Of a stretch of 6,257 nucleotides of DNA, positions 1 to 5,281 are shown in pieces. The notes beneath the pieces were generated by a model. It made no database searches. It was not told where the DNA came from and saw only the letters and a list, made by a program, of their open reading frames with translations. The position numbers and the translations under genes were made by a program. Source of the stretch: Comamonadaceae bacterium (lineage in GTDB: Bacteria; Pseudomonadota; Gammaproteobacteria; Burkholderiales; Burkholderiaceae_C); assembly GCA_027490485.1 (NCBI GenBank), contig JAIXYA010000230.1, forward strand, positions 1-6,257, in the 5' to 3' direction. Positions within the stretch are counted from its first letter, which is position 1. Every line of letters starts with the position of its first letter.

Positions 1-336
<336 letters not shown>

Positions 337-348
337 TTAGCTCCTAAA

Positions 349-639
349 TTATTTCTCAACGACTGCGAACAGGTCTTCTTCTTTCATGACGAGCAGTTCT
401 TCGCCATCAACTTTGACCGTTTGGCCGCTGTATTTGCCGAACAACACGCGGTCGCCCACTTTCACGCCGACAGGGCTCAAATCGCCTTTGTCGTTTTTCT
501 TGCCAGGACCGACGGCCAAGATTTCGCCTTGGTCGGGTTTTTCAGCAGCGTTGTCAGGAATGACGATGCCGGAGGCGGTTTTGGTTTCGCTTTCGATGCG
601 TTTGACGATCACGCGATCGTGCAAAGGACGAAGTTTCAT
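349..639 (-). CDS. groES: Co-chaperonin GroES (10 kDa), complete
   Basis: GroES is the heptameric lid that caps the GroEL ring during cytosolic protein folding. The protein has 96 residues, the normal family length, and starts [16 protein letters not shown]. Its mobile-loop region is [20 protein letters not shown], followed by GEILAVGPG and the C-terminal [10 protein letters not shown]. The frame stays open for 13 codons upstream, to an ATG at 678. I chose the ATG at 639 because it gives the family N terminus and has TAGGAG (complement of 645-650) 5 nt upstream. The upstream extension would run through the leader hairpins and resembles nothing in GroES. It is the first gene of the groES-groEL operon and is regulated by HrcA through the CIRCE element about 75 bp upstream. 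Confidence 0.98.
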   Translation of the reverse strand: MKLRPLHDRVIVKRIESETKTASGIVIPDNAAEKPDQGEILAVGPGKKNDKGDLSPVGVKVGDRVLFGKYSGQTVKVDGEELLVMKEEDLFAVVEK

Positions 640-674
640 GGGTTCTCCTAGGTGAAACTCAAGTGGATACAGAT

Positions 675-700
675 GCACAAAATGTGCGGGCTACCTGCCC
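675..700 (-). promoter_or_regulatory. Two back-to-back hairpins in the groES leader
   Basis: Between CIRCE and the groES ribosome site lie two adjoining perfect inverted repeats. One is a 5-bp stem with a 3-nt loop at 675-687 (GCACA/TGTGC) and the other a 4-bp stem with a 5-nt loop at 688-700 (GGGC/GCCC). They would be transcribed in the ~95-nt 5' leader. Neither includes the Shine-Dalgarno sequence, so a ROSE-type RNA thermometer is not indicated. A role in mRNA stability is possible but unproven. Confidence 0.35.
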
Positions 701-713
701 AGCTTGCGCGTTA

Positions 714-740
714 TTAGCACTCGCCAGACTAGAGTGCTAA
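714..740 (-). promoter_or_regulatory. CIRCE operator (HrcA binding site)
   Basis: A perfect inverted repeat, TTAGCACTC then 9 nt then GAGTGCTAA, matches the CIRCE consensus at every arm position with the standard 9-nt spacer. CIRCE is bound by the heat-shock repressor HrcA. Here it overlaps the predicted transcription start of groESL, so HrcA binding would block initiation. hrcA itself is not in the window. Confidence 0.97.
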
Positions 741-767
741 TGATAAGGCTAAACCTTCAAACTTCAA
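740..767 (-). promoter_or_regulatory. Sigma-70-type promoter of groESL
   Basis: Read on the minus strand, TTGAAG (complement of 762-767) is followed after 16 nt by TATCAT (complement of 740-745), matching the -35 and -10 consensus at four and five of six positions. The -10 box abuts the CIRCE operator, putting the start site near 733, inside CIRCE, as in other HrcA-controlled operons. A second TTGAAG (complement of 755-760) is too close to the -10 box to serve. No convincing sigma-32 -10 element was seen. Confidence 0.65.
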
Positions 768-800
768 TAAGCTAATCCCAAATAATCGCTAAAAAGGTTG

Positions 801-822
801 AAAAAGGCTGTTTAAACGAGCC
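801..822 (-). terminator. Weak rho-independent terminator after the ankyrin gene
   Basis: On the minus strand, 15 nt after the stop codon of the ankyrin gene, the arms GGCT and AGCC (complement of 819-822 and 806-809) flank a TTTAAA-centred loop and are followed by five U residues (complement of 801-805). The stem is only 4 bp, with a mismatch and two possible extra pairs, so termination may be partial. It would separate the ankyrin gene from the groESL promoter about 35 bp further on. Confidence 0.4.
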
Positions 823-837
823 AAATCAATAGCGGCT

Positions 838-1518
838 TTATTCAAGCAAGACCAGCACAGGCGCATGTTTAGCCTCTTTGGCCATGTCCATGGCCGTCAA
901 GCCCCGCTCGTCTTTCAGCAATTTGTTCGCACCTTTTGTCAACAGCAGTTTGACGGTTTCTGCATGGCCTTGTCCTGCAGCCCACATCAAGGGCGTGAGG
1001 GCGTCCACAGGGGTTTGGTCAACGGGGGCACCAGCTTGCAAAAGGCGTTCGACCACCTCGGTATGACCCATACCCGCCGCATAAACCAGCGCGGATTTGT
1101 GCAAACGGTCGGTGGGTTGGTGCTTCGCTCCGTTATTGAGCAATAAATCGACCAAGGGCAGGCTGCCCGCGTAACTGGCCGCAATCAAAGGGGTGACCTT
1201 CTCCAAGGAGGGCAAATGCACGTCTGCACCCGCAGCAATCAACATCTTGGCGATATCGATACGGTTTTTTTCAATCGCAATGTAAAGCGATGTTTTACCG
1301 AGCCGGTTGCGGGAATTGAGGGCAGCACCGCGGTCCAAGCTTTTCTTGACCGCCTCAATGTCTGTGTTGCGTGCGGCGACCAATAGCTGTGCATTGACGC
1401 TGGGATTTGACTCAGATTGCGCCCATGCTGGGGCAGCAAGGCCAGCACAGCAGAGAAAAAGAAAAGCAGTCAATCTGCTAAAAAAACGCGTTAAAAAGTA
1501 TGGATGTGTGCAATTCAT
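838..1518 (-). CDS. Exported ankyrin-repeat protein, function unknown
   Basis: The 226-residue protein has an N-terminal Sec-type signal peptide: a basic n-region with Arg11 and Arg15, a hydrophobic core at about 17-28 and a likely AWA/Q cleavage after residue 33. The remainder is almost entirely ankyrin repeats, at about 42-71, 74-103, 107-136, 140-169 and 173-202, plus a C-terminal half repeat from 205 that ends in VLVLLE. Typical motifs are GKTSLYIAIEKN, TPLIAASYAG, SALVYAAGMGH and TPLMWAAGQGH. No enzymatic domain is present, so a periplasmic protein-binding role is inferred with no known partner. The ATG at 1518 is the only start that preserves the full signal peptide, although no good Shine-Dalgarno sequence precedes it. 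The gene diverges from the PQQ dehydrogenase and lies upstream of groESL on the same strand. Periplasmic ankyrin proteins have been linked to oxidative-stress enzymes in pseudomonads, but nothing here proves such a role. Confidence 0.85.
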   Translation of the reverse strand: MNCTHPYFLTRFFSRLTAFLFLCCAGLAAPAWAQSESNPSVNAQLLVAARNTDIEAVKKSLDRGAALNSRNRLGKTSLYIAIEKNRIDIAKMLIAAGADVHLPSLEKVTPLIAASYAGSLPLVDLLLNNGAKHQPTDRLHKSALVYAAGMGHTEVVERLLQAGAPVDQTPVDALTPLMWAAGQGHAETVKLLLTKGANKLLKDERGLTAMDMAKEAKHAPVLVLLE

Positions 1519-1691
1519 GTGGATATCTTTAGGCTGTGGAGGTCTTAAGGGATTTCCCTAGATAGGTCTTTACGCTATGACAATTCATGGGAAGCGTGAT
1601 TAAGATGAGTACATGGGAAATTTTCCTTGTGTTTGCATTGTGCTTAAAGAGCGCAAGGTTATCGCAAATGAAATACCCAGACTTTCTAAGC

Positions 1692-1719
1692 TTGAATTTA
1701 ATTAATTTTTTCAAATCAT
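1692..1719 (+). promoter_or_regulatory. Candidate promoter of the PQQ dehydrogenase
   Basis: TTGAAT (1692-1697), a 16-nt AT-rich spacer and AATCAT (1714-1719) match the sigma-70 boxes at four of six positions each, with the same spacing as the groESL promoter. It would give a leader of about 38 nt to the ATG at 1764. The region is AT-rich enough for chance matches, and a regulated promoter of another class cannot be excluded. Confidence 0.3.
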
Positions 1720-1751
1720 GCTTGGTTTTTCAATCAGCAGCCATCAGGCTC

Positions 1752-1757
1752 AAGGAG
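1752..1757 (+). promoter_or_regulatory. Ribosome binding site that fixes the dehydrogenase start
   Basis: AAGGAG lies 6 nt before the ATG at 1764. It selects this start over the in-frame ATG codons further upstream (from 1587), which lack a Shine-Dalgarno sequence and would bury the signal peptide. Confidence 0.85.
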
Positions 1758-1763
1758 TACTCA

Positions 1764-3455
1764 ATGCACCAAATCGGAAAGAAAATTTCCCTCACCCTGG
1801 CCAGTTTAGCCATCGGCGTGCTGACTGCCGGCGTAGCCCAAGCGGATACCGGTAAGTCAGTCGCCGTGTCTCAGTCGCAGCTCACAGCTGCTGACAAGGA
1901 CGCTAATAACTTCCTGCACTCCAACATGAACTATGCGCAAACGCGCTACTACCCCAGCAAGCAAATCAACACAGGCAACGTCAAAAACCTGCGTCCTGCT
2001 TTCACTTTCCAAACAGAAGTGTTGGAGTCCATGGAAACAGCGCCCATCGTGATCGATGGCGTGATGTACCTGACCACCTCCTACAACCATGTGTACGCCA
2101 TCGATGCGGTCACTGGCAAACAGTTCTGGCATTACAAACACAAAATGGGCCCCGTCACCACTTATTGCTGCGGACCTAACAACCGTGGTGTCGCCATCAT
2201 GGGCGGCCATGTGTTCATGGGTACCTTGGACGCCAAATTGGTGGCCTTGGACGCCAAGACCGGCAAGCTGGCTTGGGAAACCCAAATTGCAGATCCCGAG
2301 TTGGGCTACTCTGAAACCATGGCGCCTGTGGCTGTCAATGGTCGCATCCTGATCGGCACCAATGGTGGCGAATACGGTATCCGCGGTTTCGTGAAATCCT
2401 TTGACGCCAAAACCGGCGCTTTGCAATGGACTTTCCACACCATTCCTGAAAAAGGCCATGAAGGTGTTTGGGCTGTCAACGATGCCACCAACCGCAATAT
2501 GCTGCGCGACATCAAAGCAGAAAAAGCACAGTTGGCCAAGCAAGGCGGCGATTTCTACAAAACCCTGGGCGGTGGCGTATGGATGGCACCAGCAGTTGAC
2601 CTCGAAACCAACTCTGTGATCTTCGTGGTGGGCAACCCCTCACCCGACTTGTACGGCGCTGAGCGTCCTGGTGACAACCTCTACACCGACTCCATCGTCT
2701 CTGTGGACTTGAACACCGGTGCTTACAAGTGGCACTACCAGTACGTCGCTCACGATGTATGGGACTTGGATGCGGTGTCACCTCCCATCCTGACCGAAGC
2801 CAAAGGCAAAGACGGCAAGATGACCAAAGTGGCCATCCATGCTGGCAAAACCGGCCATGTCTATGTGCATGACCGCGCCACTGGCGAACTGATCCGCTTC
2901 TCTGAAGCCATGGTTCCCCAAGACGGTTTGTGGACATTGCCCACCAAAGAAGGCGCCAAGATGATGTTGGGTGCCAACGGTGGTGTGGAGTGGAGCCCCA
3001 TGGCTATTCACCCAGAAGCCCGTTTAGCTTATGCAGCCAACTTGCTGCAACCCATGACTTACCACGTTGAAGCTTCCAAGTACCCCGGCGGCAAGCTCTG
3101 GTTGGGCGGTGCGGTCAAAACCATTCCCAGCGAAAAGCAGTCCGGTCGTTTGTCAGCTGTCAATATTGATACTGGCAAAGTGGCTTGGAAATTTGACACC
3201 GATGAGCCTTTGATTGGCGGCGTTTTGGCCACTGCGGGCGACTTGGTGTTCAACGGCGAAGCCAATGGTCTGTTCCGCGCATTCGATGCCAAAAATGGCA
3301 AAAAATTGTGGGAATACCAAACTGGCGCCGGTGTGAATGCACCTGCGGTGTCATATTCAGTGGGCGGCAAACAGTATGTTGCCGTGGCCTCGGGTGGTAA
3401 CAACCAGATCGATGCCAAGCGTGGTAACTCTGTGGTGGTGTTCGCACTGCCCTAA
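1764..3455 (+). CDS. Periplasmic PQQ-dependent alcohol dehydrogenase, methanol/ethanol family, possibly lanthanide-dependent
   Basis: This 563-residue quinoprotein should oxidise an alcohol to the aldehyde in the periplasm and pass electrons to a cytochrome c. A signal peptide (Lys6-Lys7, hydrophobic core, AQA/D cleavage after 27) leads into an eight-bladed propeller. Blade-type motifs DxxTGxxxW recur at about 114-122, 163-171, 214-222, 315-323 and 468-475, with a variant at 508-516. Active-site features are the vicinal disulfide Cys135-Cys136, Glu203 in GGEYGIRG, Trp274 under PQQ, Asn291 in GNPSPD, catalytic Asp334 in HDVWDLD, and Lys362 where methanol dehydrogenases have Arg. Asp336, two residues after the catalytic Asp, is the extra metal ligand typical of XoxF and PedH. 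The vicinal cysteines argue against membrane glucose dehydrogenase. There is no heme-binding CXXCH, so an external cytochrome is needed, and a diheme cytochrome gene follows. The substrate is not determined; alcohols made by the neighbouring AlkB are the contextual guess. Confidence 0.93.
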   Translation: MHQIGKKISLTLASLAIGVLTAGVAQADTGKSVAVSQSQLTAADKDANNFLHSNMNYAQTRYYPSKQINTGNVKNLRPAFTFQTEVLESMETAPIVIDGVMYLTTSYNHVYAIDAVTGKQFWHYKHKMGPVTTYCCGPNNRGVAIMGGHVFMGTLDAKLVALDAKTGKLAWETQIADPELGYSETMAPVAVNGRILIGTNGGEYGIRGFVKSFDAKTGALQWTFHTIPEKGHEGVWAVNDATNRNMLRDIKAEKAQLAKQGGDFYKTLGGGVWMAPAVDLETNSVIFVVGNPSPDLYGAERPGDNLYTDSIVSVDLNTGAYKWHYQYVAHDVWDLDAVSPPILTEAKGKDGKMTKVAIHAGKTGHVYVHDRATGELIRFSEAMVPQDGLWTLPTKEGAKMMLGANGGVEWSPMAIHPEARLAYAANLLQPMTYHVEASKYPGGKLWLGGAVKTIPSEKQSGRLSAVNIDTGKVAWKFDTDEPLIGGVLATAGDLVFNGEANGLFRAFDAKNGKKLWEYQTGAGVNAPAVSYSVGGKQYVAVASGGNNQIDAKRGNSVVVFALP

Positions 3456-3472
3456 GCTCAACTGAGCTTTTT
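3454..3472 (+). terminator. First of two tandem terminators after the dehydrogenase
   Basis: AAGCTC, loop AACT, GAGCTT forms a 6-bp perfect stem that begins within the dehydrogenase stop codon and runs into five T residues (3468-3472). The stem is short and partly A-T, and the U-tract overlaps it, so on its own it would be a modest terminator. Confidence 0.5.
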
Positions 3473-3476
3473 GCCT

Positions 3477-3516
3477 AAGGCCTGCGGCGCACGAAAGTGC
3501 CCTCAGGCCTTTTTTC
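3477..3516 (+). terminator. Strong rho-independent terminator between dehydrogenase and cytochrome genes
   Basis: The arms AAGGCCTG (3477-3484) and CAGGCCTT (3504-3511) form an 8-bp outer stem. A small internal loop separates it from GCAC/GTGC (3489-3492 and 3497-3500), closed by a GAAA tetraloop. The U-tract is T3510-T3515. This is the best terminator in the window and is oriented for plus-strand transcripts. The complementary strand lacks a U-tract on the other side. It ends about 20 bp before the next start codon. Confidence 0.85.
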
Positions 3517-3536
3517 TAGACGATGGATGAAGGCGT

Positions 3537-4106
3537 ATGAAAAACTTTTTTGCTTTGATGGTTTCTTTCCTGCTAACGAACAGCGCCACTTGGGCTGCGG
3601 ATGACATGCCTGCCAAGGCCGCCATGTGTGTGGGTTGTCATGGTGTGAACGGCAACTCCAGCATGCCGGGCGTACCCAGTTTGGCCGCGCAAAACGCCCG
3701 CTATATTTATTTGCAATTACGCGACTACCAAGAGGGCCGACGTGACAACCCCATGATGTCGCCCATGGCCGCAGGCCTCACACGCCCCGAAATGCAAGAG
3801 TTGGCCAACTATTTTTCCACGCAAAAGCTCAGCAGCAAAGGTTTTAAAGCTGATCCTGACAAGGCCAAATTGGGCTTGGCCAAGGCCAATGAAACCTTGT
3901 GTGCCATGTGCCATTTGGGTGAGTTCAAAGGCCAAAACGAGATCCCCAAAGTAGCGGGGCAAAACTTCGATTACGTGGTGAACACATTGAAAGCCTTCAA
4001 AGCCAAGACACGCAGCAACGATGCTGGCAATATGACCAGTGTTGCCGGCACCTTGAGTGACGACGATATTGATAATCTGGCGCATTACATTGCGGGACTA
4101 AACTAG
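3537..4106 (+). CDS. Periplasmic diheme cytochrome c, cytochrome c4-like
   Basis: The 189-residue protein has a signal peptide (MKNFFALMVSFLL, cleavage near Ala20-Ala21) and two similar class I cytochrome domains. Heme motifs are CVGCH at 31-35 and CAMCH at 122-126. Likely axial methionines are one of Met73, Met74 or Met77 in the first domain and Met166 (NDAGNMTSVAGTLSDDDI) in the second. Each domain ends in the usual helix, LANYFS at 89-94 and LAHYIAGL at 181-188. This tandem layout and length fit cytochrome c4, a shuttle between dehydrogenases or the bc1 complex and terminal oxidases. Its position after a quinoprotein lacking heme suggests it is the electron acceptor; this is inference. GAAGG (3529-3533) lies only 3 nt before the ATG, closer than ideal. 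A strong terminator sits just upstream, and alkB starts 5 bp after the stop. Confidence 0.93.
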   Translation: MKNFFALMVSFLLTNSATWAADDMPAKAAMCVGCHGVNGNSSMPGVPSLAAQNARYIYLQLRDYQEGRRDNPMMSPMAAGLTRPEMQELANYFSTQKLSSKGFKADPDKAKLGLAKANETLCAMCHLGEFKGQNEIPKVAGQNFDYVVNTLKAFKAKTRSNDAGNMTSVAGTLSDDDIDNLAHYIAGLN

Positions 4107-4111
4107 CAGAC

Positions 4112-5278
4112 ATGACCACCCACACCTTCCCTGCACCTGAGGCCTACCGCGACCCCAAGCGCTGGGTATGGTGGTTTTCTTTGGCTGTACCTGCCCTGAT
4201 TGGCTTGGGGCCTGTGCTCATGCTGTGGCAGGGCAACCCTTGGATGCTTTGCTTGCCCTTGGTATTTTTGTATGTGGCTGTGCCTTTGGCAGACGCCTTG
4301 CTCGGCGAAGAGCGCAGCAACCCGCCTGAATCCGCTGTTGCCCAGTTGGAAGCAGATACCTACTACCGCTACATCACCTATGCCTTGGTGCCTGTGCTCT
4401 GGGGTGCTTTTGTGTTTGCCGCTTGGTTTGTCGCAACCCATGACTTGCCTTGGTACGCCTGGTTGGCCATGGTGCTCAACACCGGTGCGGTGGGCGGTTT
4501 CGGTATCAACCTGGGTCATGAGATGGGACATAAACACCATCGTTTAGAGCGGTGGTTGGCCTTGGTCACTTTGGCGCCCTCGGGCTATGGGCATTTCACC
4601 ATCGAGCACAACCGCGGCCACCATGCCCAAGTGGCGACACCGCAAGACTGTGCCTCTTCCCGCATGGGCGAATCGATTTGGCGTTTTGTCTGGCGAGAAA
4701 TGCCCGGCGGTGCGGTGCGGGCTTGGCGTCTGGAGTCGCAGCGACTGCGCGATCAGGGGCTGGCTGTGTGGGGCCTGCAAAACCACATCTTGCAGGGCTT
4801 GGCCATCACCTTTGCGCTTTGGGCGCTGTTGGTGCTGTGGCTGGGTTGGCAGGTGTTGCCGTTTTTGTTGGCTGCGTCCGCTTGGACCAATTTCCAGCTC
4901 ACCTCAGCCAACTACGTGGAGCATTACGGCTTGCTGCGTTTGCTGCAAAGCGACGGCTATTACGAGCGTTGTCAGCCGCGCCATTCATGGAACAGCAACC
5001 ACGTTGCGTCCAACTGGATGCTCTTCCATTTACAACGCCATGCCGACCACCATGCCCATGCGGCAAGGCGCTACCAAGCTTTGCGGCATTTTGACGATGC
5101 CCCCCAACTGCCCAGCGGTTATGCGGGCATGTTCTTGCTGGCCTATGTGCCGCCTGTGTGGTTTGCGGTGATGAACCCACGGTTGCTAGAAGCCGTGGGG
5201 CGTGACCCAGCGCGTATCAATTTCGCGCCAGGTCAGCGCGAGGCGCTGTGCCGTCAGTACGGTTTACGCCTCAATTAA
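4112..5278 (+). CDS. alkB: AlkB-family integral-membrane alkane 1-monooxygenase
   Basis: AlkB is a non-heme diiron enzyme of the cytoplasmic membrane that hydroxylates the terminal carbon of alkanes, using O2 and electrons from rubredoxin. At 388 residues it is close to the usual ~400. All histidine boxes are present: HEMGHK at 136-141, EHNRGHH at 165-171 and LQRHADHH at 307-314, plus the AlkB signature NYVEHYGL at 267-274 and HSWNSNH at 291-297. The conserved stretch ATPQDCASSRMGESI follows the second box. Hydrophobic segments at about 18-40, 43-63, 86-107, 114-133, 226-257 (long enough for two) and 337-353 fit the six-helix topology. There is no fused rubredoxin at the C terminus and no rubredoxin gene in the window. 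The gene starts 5 bp after the cytochrome stop without a clear Shine-Dalgarno sequence, suggesting translational coupling. Related hydroxylases such as XylM share the boxes, but NYVEHYGL favours AlkB. Chain-length preference cannot be read. Confidence 0.94.
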   Translation: MTTHTFPAPEAYRDPKRWVWWFSLAVPALIGLGPVLMLWQGNPWMLCLPLVFLYVAVPLADALLGEERSNPPESAVAQLEADTYYRYITYALVPVLWGAFVFAAWFVATHDLPWYAWLAMVLNTGAVGGFGINLGHEMGHKHHRLERWLALVTLAPSGYGHFTIEHNRGHHAQVATPQDCASSRMGESIWRFVWREMPGGAVRAWRLESQRLRDQGLAVWGLQNHILQGLAITFALWALLVLWLGWQVLPFLLAASAWTNFQLTSANYVEHYGLLRLLQSDGYYERCQPRHSWNSNHVASNWMLFHLQRHADHHAHAARRYQALRHFDDAPQLPSGYAGMFLLAYVPPVWFAVMNPRLLEAVGRDPARINFAPGQREALCRQYGLRLN

Positions 5279-5281
5279 GTT

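Larger units (their letters stand above)
1519..1763. other. Divergent intergenic region with small dyads and repeats
   Basis: This 245-bp AT-rich spacer must hold the control sites of both the ankyrin gene and the dehydrogenase. Visible elements are a dyad AGGGA-TT-TCCCT (1548-1559), a related dyad GGAAA-T-TTTCC (1616-1626), and a 9-bp direct repeat CAATTCATG at 1511-1519 (overlapping the ankyrin start codon) and 1581-1589. There is also an imperfect dyad TTGTGC-N7-GCGCAA (1638-1656) and an AT-rich block at 1690-1714. The frame of the dehydrogenase is open through part of this region, back to an ATG at 1587. That stretch has no ribosome site and encodes nothing resembling the family. Confidence 0.6.

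Noticed and set aside
640..678. A 13-codon N-terminal extension of GroES
   Set aside because: Canonical GroES proteins begin at the MKLRPLHDR methionine, which has its own TAGGAG. The extension covers leader hairpin sequence.
1554..1583. Promoter for the ankyrin gene (TTGTCA on the minus strand, complement of 1578-1583)
   Set aside because: The -35 match is good, but no acceptable -10 box occurs at 15-18 nt, so it is not annotated.
1587..1763. A 59-codon in-frame extension of the dehydrogenase from an upstream ATG
   Set aside because: It has no ribosome site, does not resemble the family, and would bury a good signal peptide. The ATG at 1764 has AAGGAG at correct spacing.
1857..2543. A 228-codon open frame on the minus strand inside the dehydrogenase gene
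   Set aside because: It is a shadow of the dehydrogenase frame. The product is rich in His and Gly without family motifs, while the sense strand has full quinoprotein signatures.
2763..2774. Membrane-bound glucose dehydrogenase as identity of the quinoprotein
   Set aside because: The WDxD motif is shared, but this protein has a cleavable signal peptide instead of a multi-helix membrane anchor, and it has the vicinal Cys-Cys of alcohol/methanol dehydrogenases.
4552..5171. Long open frames in other plus frames within alkB
   Set aside because: They overlap the histidine boxes of AlkB, and their products are Cys/Trp/Arg-rich with no recognisable domain, as expected from out-of-frame translation.
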